Source of the DNA: Clostridiales bacterium
GTDB lineage: Bacteria > Bacillota > Clostridia > Christensenellales > Aristaeellaceae
DNA length: 64,000 bases
Direction of reading: 5' to 3'
NCBI GenBank assembly: GCA_015056365.1
Contig: SVGM01000001.1
Location: 1-64,000 of the forward strand
Part shown: piece after piece, positions 52,685 through 61,242 of the stretch
Position numbering within the stretch: position 1 is the first letter of the stretch
Layout of the letters: every line of letters begins with the position of its first letter
The notes under the pieces: model-generated
What the model was told of the DNA's origin: nothing
Seen by the model: only the letters and a program-made list of their open reading frames with translations
Databases searched by the model: none
Position numbers and translations under genes: made by a program

Positions 52685-53398
52685 TCAGCCGATTCTTTTC
52701 AGTTCTGTTTGCAGTCTGCCCAAAATCCGCTTTTCCAGCCGGGAGATATAGCTCTGGGAGATGCCCAACAGATCTGCCACTTCTTTTTGGGTACGTTCCT
52801 GCTGGCCGCCCAGACCAAAGCGCAACATAATGATCCGTTTCTCGCGCTCTCCCAGATGGCTGAGAGCGCTGCGCAGAATATCCCGTTCGATTTCCTTATC
52901 CAGATTGCAGCTAACGGTATCCGGTCGTGTTCCCAGCACGTCGCTGAGCAGCAGTTCGTTTCCGTCCCAGTCGGTTTTCAGCGGCTCATCCAGGCTGACT
53001 TCCAATTTTAGCTTGCTGGTTTTTCGCAAAAACATCAGGATTTCATTTTCAATGCAACGGCTGGCATAGGTCGCCATTTTGATCTTTTTGCTACAGTCAA
53101 AGGTCCCCACTGCCTTGATCAAACCAATGGTGCCGATGGAAATCAGATCCTCCAGCGGAATCCCAGTATTTTCAAACCGTCTAGCAATGAATACCACTAG
53201 CCGCAAATTATGTTCAATCAGTTTAGCGCGTGCGTTTTCATCGTTCTGCCCGAGCTTTGCCGTCAATTCCCGCTCTTCCTCCGGACTCAGGGGCGCAGGC
53301 AGCGGATCCGGCCCGCCGATATAGTATATTTCCTGAGGAAACAGTCTTGCCAACAGCCGGTGGAACGCCAGCTGCAACGGCTGCGAAGAACGTTGCAT
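52685..53398 (-). CDS. sigE: Sporulation sigma factor SigE (pro-sigma-E)
   Basis: A 237-residue mother-cell sigma factor. The N-terminal pro-sequence includes the Tyr-Tyr-Ile-Gly-Gly site where SpoIIGA cuts in Bacillus, and the sigma-70 region 2 block [34 protein letters not shown] is near-identical to known SigE. Region 4 has [23 protein letters not shown]. Directly downstream of spoIIGA; AAGGAG is eight bases upstream. No sigG follows, unlike in Bacillus. Confidence 0.95.
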   Translation of the reverse strand: MQRSSQPLQLAFHRLLARLFPQEIYYIGGPDPLPAPLSPEEERELTAKLGQNDENARAKLIEHNLRLVVFIARRFENTGIPLEDLISIGTIGLIKAVGTFDCSKKIKMATYASRCIENEILMFLRKTSKLKLEVSLDEPLKTDWDGNELLLSDVLGTRPDTVSCNLDKEIERDILRSALSHLGEREKRIIMLRFGLGGQQERTQKEVADLLGISQSYISRLEKRILGRLQTELKRIG

Positions 53399-53413
53399 AG
53401 TTCCTTCTCCTTT

Positions 53414-54172
53414 CTACTCGCCAAGTGCGCAAAGCGGCACCAGTGCCTGTGTCCCACGATATTCCGGCCCTGCCACCGCTGCCATCAAACGTGTTTCCTG
53501 CCGTTGGCCATTCAGATACAGCCAGCATCGATCGGGGCGAAACAACGGCAGCATCGCATTTCCTGCAGCTGTATGCACATGCAGTAGTCGAAAACCCACC
53601 GGTAGCGACGTGAGCGCATCGATTTTCTCAGCATCTGGATAAAGCAGAAAAGCTGCCCGCAAGGGGATGACCAACACCGGAAGCGCCGTAACTGGGTCGC
53701 GCAGCAGATTGCCGCTGTCCACCATCGCCGGCAACAGCACGCTGTGCTCCCCTACGCCGATCTCTACCTGCCTTACCTCACACAGAGTGCTGGGCAGCAG
53801 GGATGCCAGCAAATAAAAAAACAAGGTCAGCGCAATGCTCAAGCCCAATGCACCCCCTGTTCCAATGCCGCGTTCCATCAGCGCCCACATTGCGCCACCG
53901 ATCATCAGCGACGCGCACAGCGTTGTGACCGTACAGCGCAGACACGCCGCTCTGCCGTTTCTGCCAAAGGACAACCATACGCACACCGGAAGCGAAAGAA
54001 GGGAGCATCCTGGCATCCAAAGACCAGCCAGCGCAGCGATCCCCCCAATGCCAGCCGCCAAAAGCAGTCGCCCCCGCTGGGGGGCCGGCAGGCCTGCCAG
54101 TTTTCCCCCAAGAGGCAACGCGCAGCCGCACAGAAGCGCATTACAAATCAGGTAGCCTTCTCCGCTGAGCAT
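53414..54172 (-). CDS. spoIIGA: Sigma-E processing peptidase SpoIIGA
   Basis: A 252-residue membrane aspartyl protease that activates pro-sigma-E at the septum. The N-terminal half has five hydrophobic helices and the C-terminal half carries the catalytic DSGN motif in AMVDSGNLLRDP. I chose ATG 54172 (GGAGG eight bases upstream); the N-terminus is short and starts almost inside the first helix. The gene is directly followed by sigE (15-base gap), which fixes the call. Confidence 0.87.
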   Translation of the reverse strand: MLSGEGYLICNALLCGCALPLGGKLAGLPAPQRGRLLLAAGIGGIAALAGLWMPGCSLLSLPVCVWLSFGRNGRAACLRCTVTTLCASLMIGGAMWALMERGIGTGGALGLSIALTLFFYLLASLLPSTLCEVRQVEIGVGEHSVLLPAMVDSGNLLRDPVTALPVLVIPLRAAFLLYPDAEKIDALTSLPVGFRLLHVHTAAGNAMLPLFRPDRCWLYLNGQRQETRLMAAVAGPEYRGTQALVPLCALGE

Positions 54173-54303
54173 GTACCTTCCCTCCTCATCGACGGTATCA
54201 GTATAGGACATGCGCGCAGCGGCAGATGTCGAAGCGCCGCGCGAAACCTGTCGCATCCACTTCGGCACAGCTGCATTTACAAAAACTTTTCTGAAAATAG
54301 GTA

Positions 54304-54332
54304 TTGCATTTTAGACGGATGTGTAGTATACT
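54304..54332 (+). promoter_or_regulatory. tRNA-Val promoter
   Basis: TTGCAT (54304-54309), 17 bases, TATACT (54327-54332), 28 bases before the tRNA gene. Confidence 0.8.
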
Positions 54333-54360
54333 TATCAAGTCGCATCGGAAACGAGCGCAT

Positions 54361-54437
54361 GGGATTATAGCTCAGTTGGTTAGAGCGCCACGTTGACATC
54401 GTGGAGGTCATAGGTTCGAGCCCTACTAATCCCACCA
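54361..54437 (+). tRNA. tRNA-Val (GAC)
   Basis: The loop TTGACAT gives anticodon GAC (Val). Acceptor arms GGGATTA and TAATCCC pair fully, the discriminator is A54434 and CCA (54435-54437) is encoded. Confidence 0.95.
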
Positions 54438-54442
54438 CAAAG

Positions 54443-54476
54443 AAAACGCTTGATCCATAAGGGATTGAGCGTTTTT
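54443..54476 (+). terminator. tRNA-Val terminator
   Basis: AAAACGCTTGATCC pairs with GGATTGAGCGTTTT (two G.U pairs), then more T bases. Confidence 0.85.
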
Positions 54477-54479
54477 CTT

Positions 54480-54811
54480 ATGCAGCCAAGAAGCTTCTCT
54501 TGATGAATTTTTTTGGATTTTGGCAACTTTTCCGGCATCTGCGCCTTACCTCAAACCTTAATAAAATAAAGGCTTGAGTCCTCTTTCTTGTCATTTCTTC
54601 TGGCGACTTTCGCCGTTCAACCGTTTGATTACCGCTAACTGTTTCATCACGCTCTGGTGTCTGGTGCGGACGTAAAGAAATAAAAAAGATACAAGAATAA
54701 TTGACTTGTTGCCGAATGAAGTAAAACGCTGATCCAATCAGCGGGAGGAACATGAGCAGAACCGGCGACAACGTCAGGTTGTCGGCCTCTATATCCGTTC
54801 GGCCACGCTCC
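54480..54811. other. Gap without an assignable gene
   Basis: About 330 bases between the tRNA-Val terminator and the end of alaX, visibly richer in A and T than its surroundings. A 116-codon minus-strand frame crosses it but has no RBS, begins inside the end of alaX and encodes a basic low-complexity chain. I see no RNA structure or repeat I can name. Confidence 0.6.
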
Positions 54812-56011
54812 TCATCGAAATTCTGCATTCAATGTCCGGCAGGCAGCTTTGAGGATTTCTTCGCAGCCGCCGCCCTGCGCAAAGTCAGGTTTTCCGCCGC
54901 CTTTGCCACCTAGCGGGCGAGCGCTATCGCTCAGCAATGTTCCCATATTCACATTCACATCGGCCGCGCGCCCGAACACATAGATCGCCTGATCACCATT
55001 CTTTGCACCCAGCAATGCAATCACGCCGGGCTGCTCGATCAACTTCGACACAAGCTCCCGCAGCAGCATGGTGTCTGCATCCACAAACCGTGCAACGAGC
55101 TTTGTCCCATCCCGTAGAACTTCTGCTTCCTCGACAAAACGCTGTGCCCTTGAGAGTAACTGCTCTTTTTTGATCTTCATGAGTTCAAACTCTGTCGAGC
55201 GGAGTTTCTCATGCATGGCGGCTACCCCAGCGGTCAGATTTTTCACATTGGCGGAGACCAATTCAGCAGCAGCGTGAGCAGCTTCATAACACTTGAAATA
55301 ATCCGTCAGTGCGCGTCTTCCTGCCAGGAACGCTACGCGCATCTTTCCCCTTGCAGGTGCCACCGACACAATTTTCACTAAGCCGAGCTGTCCTGCAGAG
55401 GCGGGATGCGTACCTCCGCAGGCCACCATTTCGTCGTCACCGATGGCAACGATACGTACATGTTCTCTTACCGTGGGCTTCTTGCGAAGAGGCAACGCCC
55501 CCAGCTCGTCCTCGGACGGAAACCAGCAGCGAATCGGCACATTACGCTGGATGTGATCGTTGACGTCCAGCTCGATTCTGCGTATCTCCTCATCGGAGAT
55601 GCGTGTTGTACCATCCGGCATGGCCACATCAATGGTGGAAATCTCATCGCTGATATGCAGACCAATGGTCACTCCTCCCATCATGCGATGCAGCGCGCCC
55701 GCAATCATGTGATCGCCAGCGTGCTGCTGCATATGGTCGAAACGCCGTTCCCAATCGACCTTGCCGTGTATGGTTTCTCCCACGTTCTGCGCTGCTGTCA
55801 CCGTGTGCCAAACCTCACCGTCGGCTACGTTTACATCAAGCACTCGTGCGGTTCCCAATTCGCCGGTGTCGAAGGGCTGTCCGCCGGAGGTCGGATAAAA
55901 CGCACTGCGATCCAGCAGCACGTCGAAATTCGAGCCATTGGGACGGCAAGCAAGTACCTGCGCGTCAAACTCAGTCAAATAGGCATTGTCGTAGTAAAGG
56001 CGTTCCGTCAT
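54812..56011 (-). CDS. alaX: Alanyl-tRNA editing protein AlaX (long form)
   Basis: A 399-residue free-standing editing protein that hydrolyses Ser-tRNA-Ala. The editing core has FYPTSGGQPFDTG, the zinc His pair in HMQQHAGDHM and the Cys/His of MVACGGTHPAS. The C-terminus is a DHHA1 domain ending GGGKPDFAQGGG, the type found in AlaRS, which makes this AlaX-L. ATG 56011 has a GGAG box ten bases upstream. It stands alone on this strand after the GH3 gene. Confidence 0.92.
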   Translation of the reverse strand: MTERLYYDNAYLTEFDAQVLACRPNGSNFDVLLDRSAFYPTSGGQPFDTGELGTARVLDVNVADGEVWHTVTAAQNVGETIHGKVDWERRFDHMQQHAGDHMIAGALHRMMGGVTIGLHISDEISTIDVAMPDGTTRISDEEIRRIELDVNDHIQRNVPIRCWFPSEDELGALPLRKKPTVREHVRIVAIGDDEMVACGGTHPASAGQLGLVKIVSVAPARGKMRVAFLAGRRALTDYFKCYEAAHAAAELVSANVKNLTAGVAAMHEKLRSTEFELMKIKKEQLLSRAQRFVEEAEVLRDGTKLVARFVDADTMLLRELVSKLIEQPGVIALLGAKNGDQAIYVFGRAADVNVNMGTLLSDSARPLGGKGGGKPDFAQGGGCEEILKAACRTLNAEFR

Positions 56012-56235
56012 AGCAATCACTCTCCACCTAACATGATACAGTATCATACTATTTTTTTGCAAGGTGACTGCATAAAAAACAAGATTTTTACGTCATTTGA
56101 CATTCAAATGACCCCCTTTGCTTTTGTTACAGTTGTCAGGCTGCATCTTTACTATAGCAAAAGGAGTTTTTCTTTCATTTTCATAGCTGTAAGCTTTTTT
56201 GAACCCTACGATAGGTGTAAGGTTTGCGATATACA

Positions 56236-56266
56236 AGAAGGGACGCTCATCAAAGCGTCCCCTCTT
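56236..56266. terminator. Hairpin beyond the GH3 stop
   Basis: AAGAAGGGACGCT can pair with AGCGTCCCCTCTT (one mismatch), ten bases after the GH3 stop. The T run (TTGTTTTT) lies on the plus side; on the minus side it is weak. Confidence 0.5.
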
Positions 56267-56275
56267 GTTTTTGAA

Positions 56276-58678
56276 TCAGTCTACCCGCAGGATTAGCGTC
56301 AGGATGTTGCGCGCGGCAGCTTCCAGGGCTTCACGGGTGATCAGTCCCATTTCCTTGGCCTTCAGGAGACGGTCGGGATGGCCGGTGGCCATTTTGAGAT
56401 CATTTCCGGCCATGGCTTCTTTGTAGTGCTCGCCCAGCGTCCACCAGTCGGTAGTCACCATGCCGTCAAAGCCCCATTCCTCACGGAGCACATGGGTAAG
56501 CATGTCATGGTACTCGGAGGCGCGATGACCGTTGATCACGTTGTAAGAGGTCATGATGGACCAGGGCTGAGCTTCCTCGACGATGATTTGGAACTGGCGG
56601 AGATAAATCTCACGAATAGCGCGTTCAGAGGCGCGGGAGTCGCAGTTGCGGCGGTTACTTTCTTTGTTGTTCAGGGCAAAATGCTTGGGCGTCGCGGCGA
56701 CATGTTGGCTCTGGATGCCCCGCACCAGCGCTGCGGCCTGCTTGCCCGTCAGCAGCGGATCTTCGGAGAAATATTCGAAATTGCGGCCGCAGATGGGATT
56801 TCGGTGGATGCATACGCCGGGGGTGAGCCAGATGCCGATGTTGTTTTCTTTCACTTCCAGGGCGCCGGTCATGCCTACCTGCTCCACAAGGGCAGGATCC
56901 CACGTGCATGCCAGCAGTGTCGCACAGGGGAAGGCGGTGGTGGTAACCCCCACCTCGGGACGGATGCGCAGGCCGGCGGGGCCGTCGGCTGTCATGATGT
57001 TGGGGATGCCATAGACCGGGTTATTGCCCACGCCGAACGTGTTTGCCATACCGGTGTTGGGCTGTCCGCCCATGAGCCAGCACAGGTCTTCATCGGGCAG
57101 CTGAGCGATGAAATCGTCCAGCGTCAGCTTGCCTTCCGCCACGTCAGAGAACTGCGACACATGGATACCCATGGGACGGTGCTGATACCCGCGAATTGGC
57201 GGCATGGAGTGGGGATCAGTCAGATCCAGAGGTTCCATACCGTTTGCATAGCGATCGTTGTCCGGAGCAGTGGGCAGCGCTTCCAAAGAACCATCCGACA
57301 GCATGCGCTGTGCCAGAGAAGTGGGCGCCATGCGGGAAGTGAGCTGGCAAACAGTGCGATCCTCCGCCAGGTTCAGGACAGTCTGCGCCTTTTGCGTATC
57401 CCGCACGCTGGTGCCGATGTGGAAGGAGTACTCCCCCTTCTCCAAAACCCATGCGGATTTCTGTACCTTGCCCAAATCGTCATAGGAGGCCATCTCGGCA
57501 ACAGGGAAACGGATGATGACCAGTTCCTCCTCGCCGGGAGCCAGCAGACGGGTCTTGCGATAGCCGCCCAGTTCACGGGCCGGCTTGCCCAGCTTGCCCT
57601 GAGGCGCGCTGTAATAGACCTGGATCACTTCTCGTCCGGGCACGTCGCCCACGTTGCAGACGCGAACGGAAGCTGTTATTTCTGTATCCGTCAGGGAAAC
57701 GGAGGGCTGTGTCACGGCAAACTCGGTATAGGACAGACCGTAACCAAAGGGATAAACCACCTTCTGAGCCGCGCCGGGAATCGTCTCAAAGTAGCGGTAG
57801 CCTACGTAAATGTCTTCTGTGTAGTCCACATATTCGTCAGAGTCAAAGAAGGCCTCTGCAAAGGGATAATCGCTCAGATCGCGGGCAAAGGTGTCAGTCA
57901 GCTTGCCGGAGGGATTGCCCTGCCCCACCAGCAATTCGGCGGCAGCCAGACCGCCCTCCATGCCGCCCTGCCATGCAAGCAATACGGCGTCGATGCCGGG
58001 ATGCTCTGCCAGACAGGCCGTTTCTACCATACCTCCTGTGTTGAGCACCACTACCACTCGTTCAAAAGCGGCGCTGACCTGCTCCAGAAGGGTGCGTTCC
58101 GCGTTGGAGAAGTAGAAGTCGCCCTTCTCGAAGAGTTCGCGGGACATAATGATGGGCTGGGGATCTGCGCCCTTGTGGGTCTCAATGGGATCGAACTCCG
58201 CCAGACGGTCCCAGTTTTCGCCGGAAAACCGGCTGAAGGAAATGATCGCCGTATCAGCAAAGGCGGCGGCCTTCTTCAGCATCTCCGCTGGCAACTCGGG
58301 CTCAGAGATCATGCCAGGAACACGTCCTGCGTCGTACTGCGCCTGCACATGAGCGCGGTAGAAGCTGACAGTATCCGGGAAAATGGTCTCAGGATCCACC
58401 ACCTTGCAAAGCCCTTCGTACAGGTTGCGCACATAAGGAACCGTCACGTCGCCGCTGCCGCCGCCGCCCTTAACATAGTCAATGGTGCCCTTGCCAAAGA
58501 GCGCCACACGGGTACCCGCAGCCAGCGGCAGGGCACGGTTATTGTTTTTCAGCAGGACCATGCCTTCCTTGGCGGCATTTTTGGACAGCAGGATGTGCTC
58601 CGGGCTGGCAGTAGCACGGCGTCCGTCGCGGCCCAGCGGCAGCATGGGTTGATAGTTTGCGCGATTCCATTTTTTCAT
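56276..58678 (-). CDS. GH3 glycoside hydrolase with reversed domain order
   Basis: An 800-residue beta-glycosidase. Here the GH3_C-type alpha/beta sandwich is at the N-terminus (EGMVLLKNNNRALPL near residue 38), an Fn3-like domain lies around 330-450, and the (beta/alpha)8 GH3 catalytic domain ends the chain. The nucleophile is Asp744 in VTTDWW. The substrate-binding RNFEYFSEDPLLTG and KHFALNNKE blocks are intact. This order is known from Ruminococcus and Butyrivibrio beta-glucosidases. No signal peptide. GGAGG is eight bases upstream. Third gene of the GPH-GH2-GH3 group. Confidence 0.93.
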   Translation of the reverse strand: MKKWNRANYQPMLPLGRDGRRATASPEHILLSKNAAKEGMVLLKNNNRALPLAAGTRVALFGKGTIDYVKGGGGSGDVTVPYVRNLYEGLCKVVDPETIFPDTVSFYRAHVQAQYDAGRVPGMISEPELPAEMLKKAAAFADTAIISFSRFSGENWDRLAEFDPIETHKGADPQPIIMSRELFEKGDFYFSNAERTLLEQVSAAFERVVVVLNTGGMVETACLAEHPGIDAVLLAWQGGMEGGLAAAELLVGQGNPSGKLTDTFARDLSDYPFAEAFFDSDEYVDYTEDIYVGYRYFETIPGAAQKVVYPFGYGLSYTEFAVTQPSVSLTDTEITASVRVCNVGDVPGREVIQVYYSAPQGKLGKPARELGGYRKTRLLAPGEEELVIIRFPVAEMASYDDLGKVQKSAWVLEKGEYSFHIGTSVRDTQKAQTVLNLAEDRTVCQLTSRMAPTSLAQRMLSDGSLEALPTAPDNDRYANGMEPLDLTDPHSMPPIRGYQHRPMGIHVSQFSDVAEGKLTLDDFIAQLPDEDLCWLMGGQPNTGMANTFGVGNNPVYGIPNIMTADGPAGLRIRPEVGVTTTAFPCATLLACTWDPALVEQVGMTGALEVKENNIGIWLTPGVCIHRNPICGRNFEYFSEDPLLTGKQAAALVRGIQSQHVAATPKHFALNNKESNRRNCDSRASERAIREIYLRQFQIIVEEAQPWSIMTSYNVINGHRASEYHDMLTHVLREEWGFDGMVTTDWWTLGEHYKEAMAGNDLKMATGHPDRLLKAKEMGLITREALEAAARNILTLILRVD

Positions 58679-58815
58679 GGGTATTTCCTCCCTGTTGGGT
58701 CGTTATGCGCAGATGATGCGTTTGTATTGCAGCCATTATACGGGATTTGTCGACGAAAAACAATGCCATATCGCTAAATAACACGTGAATTTCATCAAAA
58801 AGCCACAACACAAAA

Positions 58816-58876
58816 CAGAGTTCCTGCCCGGCCCCTACGCCCGTTTCCCGGACACAGAGAAAGAACAGGAACTCTG
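58816..58876 (-). terminator. Intrinsic terminator after the GH2 gene
   Basis: An 11-bp perfect stem (CAGAGTTCCTG / CAGGAACTCTG) with a large loop; on the minus strand it is followed by TTTTGTGTTGT. GH3 may therefore have partial or separate transcription. Confidence 0.65.
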
Positions 58877-58897
58877 CGTAACTAACTGAATATCGTA

Positions 58898-61150
58898 TTA
58901 CTTCTTCTTACGAATCTTATTCAGCTTCTTGTTGATATCCAGCAACTCTTCCTTGGTGAACTTCACGTTGGCCATGCCGCCCATCAGGGTGAACAGACGC
59001 AGCACAGTGAAGCCGCCCATCATCTGCATCATGCCGGAATCAGGCTTGATTTCGAAGCCGGCAGCCTTGACCTTGCCGCCCTTCTTGCCGCCGCCCAGCA
59101 TCTTCTTGGCCAGCCCCGCAAAGAGCAGCTTGCCACGGAAGGTCTTGAGCACTTCGCTCATCTTGTCGTTAAGGCACAGGTAGCCTTCACGGGTTTCGAT
59201 GTCGAACCAGTTGATCACAGCGCCTTCTTCCTTGAGGCGGTATTCCTCGTTGAAGGTATCCACCTTGCGGATGGTGCTTTCGTCCCGCAGGTCGCCAGCG
59301 ACGGCTTCCAGCTTGGTCTCGCCCACGTTGGGCACGTCAAACTTGAAGAAGTGATCCTCGGCTGTCTTCTTGCCAAGGGACACGCCGTTAGCGAACAGCT
59401 CCACCTCAGGTTGGTTGGAATATACGGTGACCTTGGTCACGTCCTCCACCCGGTCAATGTACCGCTTGGAGCACAGGTGCACGAAGGGATCATCGCTGAG
59501 CCAAGCCTTGTAGGCGTAGAAGGAGTCCTTCTTGTAGGAGCGGTCGAAGGTAACCAGACCCTTGTGATTCTGTCCGTTCTCGCCGCCCTCGCTGCGGGCG
59601 TCTGCACCGAAGTCGAACATGTTCCACACATGGGTGGCCCACATGAACTTGCGGGTGAACAGCTGCTTGATCAGCTCCTCATGATAGTAGGACTGGTATT
59701 CCTCGGTGTAGTCGCCCTGCATGGGATCAGAGGTGTGCCAGTTGAGGGCTTCGCAGCCGTACTCGGAGCAGCCGATGGGAATGTTGGGATGGGTCTCGTG
59801 GAACTTGTCGAACCAGGGACCGTTCATGCTGACTTCGCCGCCGTACCAGCCGAAGTAGTGGTTGTAGGAAACCACGTCGGGGATCTGCAGATAGGGATCG
59901 TCCATCTTGCACATGGAGACAGCCGCGATGGTGGTCAAACGGGTCTTGTCCATCTCGTGGCACATATCGTTGAGGATGCGATGGTTCTCCAGCAGATCCT
60001 CAGCGCCGCCGCCGATGCCGATCTCATTGGAGAGACCCCACACCACGATGGAGGGGTGATTGTAATTCTGAACAATCAGTTCCTTCATCTGGGAGATGGT
60101 GTTTTCACGGCCGGTGGGCATGTGCTTGGAAATGTAGGGAATCTCGGCCCAGATGACCAGACCCTTTTCGTCGCACAGATCGTAGAAATACTGAGCGTGC
60201 TGATAGTGAGCCAGACGAATGGTGGTGGCGCCTACTTCACAGATCAGCTCGATATCCTCACGATGATGCTCGGGCAACAGGGCGTTGCCGAAGCCCCAGC
60301 GATCCTGGTGGCGGGAAACGCCGCGCAGGGGGTATTCTTCGCCGTTGAGGATGAAGCCGTTGTTGGGATCGATGCGGAAGGTGCGGCAGCCAAAGCGGGT
60401 GGAGATGTTGTCCAGCACGGTTTCGCCGTCCAGCAGGTCGATCTTGGCGGTGTACAGGTAGGGATCCTTGCGGCCGTGCCACAGGTGCACATCGGCGATA
60501 TCCAGCACCACCTTAGTGTCGGCGGTGGTGGCAGCCGCCACTTCGCAGCCACAGGGAGTACAGATGGTATAGCGGAGCTGCTGACCGTCCTTCATGCCGG
60601 TCACATAGGCCTCGATCTCCACCTTGGCATCCTTCTCCACGATTTCGGGAGTGACCTTCAGGCCGGGGCCGCCAAAGTAGTCCAGATCAAAGTGGCTCTC
60701 GTTGACGCAGACGATGTTCACATCACGGTAGATGCCGCCGTAGAAAGTGAAGTCAGCCATCTGAGGATAGACGGTCTCATTGGGGCTGTTGTCCACCTTC
60801 ACAGCCAGCAGGTCGCTTCCGGTGAGATGGTCGGTCAGATCCACACGCCAGGTGGAGTAACCGCCGTCATGATGGGCCAGGTGCTTGCCGGCGAGGTACA
60901 CATCAGCAGAAGAGTTGGCGCCCTGCAGCTCCAGATAGTAGCGGTCGGCAGCGGGCAGGTCAGCCTTTTCGACGGTCTTCACATACCAGCAGGCGCCGCG
61001 GTGGTAGTCATTGCCGCCGTCCTGACCATCCTGAGCGTTCCAGCTGTGGGGCAGGGAGATAGCTTCCCAGCCAGCGGGCAGGGAAACAGGGGTGTCGCAG
61101 GTCTCCTTGGAAAAGAGCCAGTTAGCGTTGAAATTCACGATCTGACGCAA
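58898..61150 (-). CDS. GH2 beta-galactosidase-like glycoside hydrolase
   Basis: A 750-residue cytosolic GH2 enzyme. An N-terminal jelly-roll (FNANWLFSKE... LPHSWNAQDG) and immunoglobulin-like domains precede a TIM barrel with the acid/base Glu376 in GLSNEIGIGG and the nucleophile Glu463 in CSEYGCEALNWH. The C-terminus is a separate basic, Met/Gly-rich segment of about 90 residues (ending in NKIRKKK). The TTG start has GGAGG eight bases upstream. Downstream of the GPH symporter. Confidence 0.93.
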   Translation of the reverse strand: MRQIVNFNANWLFSKETCDTPVSLPAGWEAISLPHSWNAQDGQDGGNDYHRGACWYVKTVEKADLPAADRYYLELQGANSSADVYLAGKHLAHHDGGYSTWRVDLTDHLTGSDLLAVKVDNSPNETVYPQMADFTFYGGIYRDVNIVCVNESHFDLDYFGGPGLKVTPEIVEKDAKVEIEAYVTGMKDGQQLRYTICTPCGCEVAAATTADTKVVLDIADVHLWHGRKDPYLYTAKIDLLDGETVLDNISTRFGCRTFRIDPNNGFILNGEEYPLRGVSRHQDRWGFGNALLPEHHREDIELICEVGATTIRLAHYQHAQYFYDLCDEKGLVIWAEIPYISKHMPTGRENTISQMKELIVQNYNHPSIVVWGLSNEIGIGGGAEDLLENHRILNDMCHEMDKTRLTTIAAVSMCKMDDPYLQIPDVVSYNHYFGWYGGEVSMNGPWFDKFHETHPNIPIGCSEYGCEALNWHTSDPMQGDYTEEYQSYYHEELIKQLFTRKFMWATHVWNMFDFGADARSEGGENGQNHKGLVTFDRSYKKDSFYAYKAWLSDDPFVHLCSKRYIDRVEDVTKVTVYSNQPEVELFANGVSLGKKTAEDHFFKFDVPNVGETKLEAVAGDLRDESTIRKVDTFNEEYRLKEEGAVINWFDIETREGYLCLNDKMSEVLKTFRGKLLFAGLAKKMLGGGKKGGKVKAAGFEIKPDSGMMQMMGGFTVLRLFTLMGGMANVKFTKEELLDINKKLNKIRKKK

Positions 61151-61183
61151 GGGGAAAACCTCCTTTGATATACTGCTTGGAAA

Positions 61184-61211
61184 GGGCAGACAGACGTTGG
61201 TCTGTCTGCCC
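61184..61211 (-). other. Hairpin between the sugar symporter and the GH2 gene
   Basis: A 12-bp perfect stem (GGGCAGACAGAC / GTCTGTCTGCCC) with a GTTG loop. No T run beyond CCCTTT, so it is more likely an RNA-processing or attenuation hairpin than a terminator. Confidence 0.5.
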
Positions 61212-61242
61212 CTTGAGGAAACTTGTTTATCAGGCCGAGAGA

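Noticed and set aside
54478-54828. A 116-codon minus-strand frame after tRNA-Val
   Set aside because: Starts in the end of alaX, has no RBS, crosses a terminator and encodes a basic low-complexity chain.
56378-58777. A 799-codon plus-strand frame opposite the GH3 gene
   Set aside because: Antisense shadow of the GH3 gene, with His/Gly-rich, domainless translation.
59351-61168. A 605-codon plus-strand frame opposite the GH2 gene
   Set aside because: Antisense shadow; the GH2 frame holds the catalytic Glu residues and an RBS.
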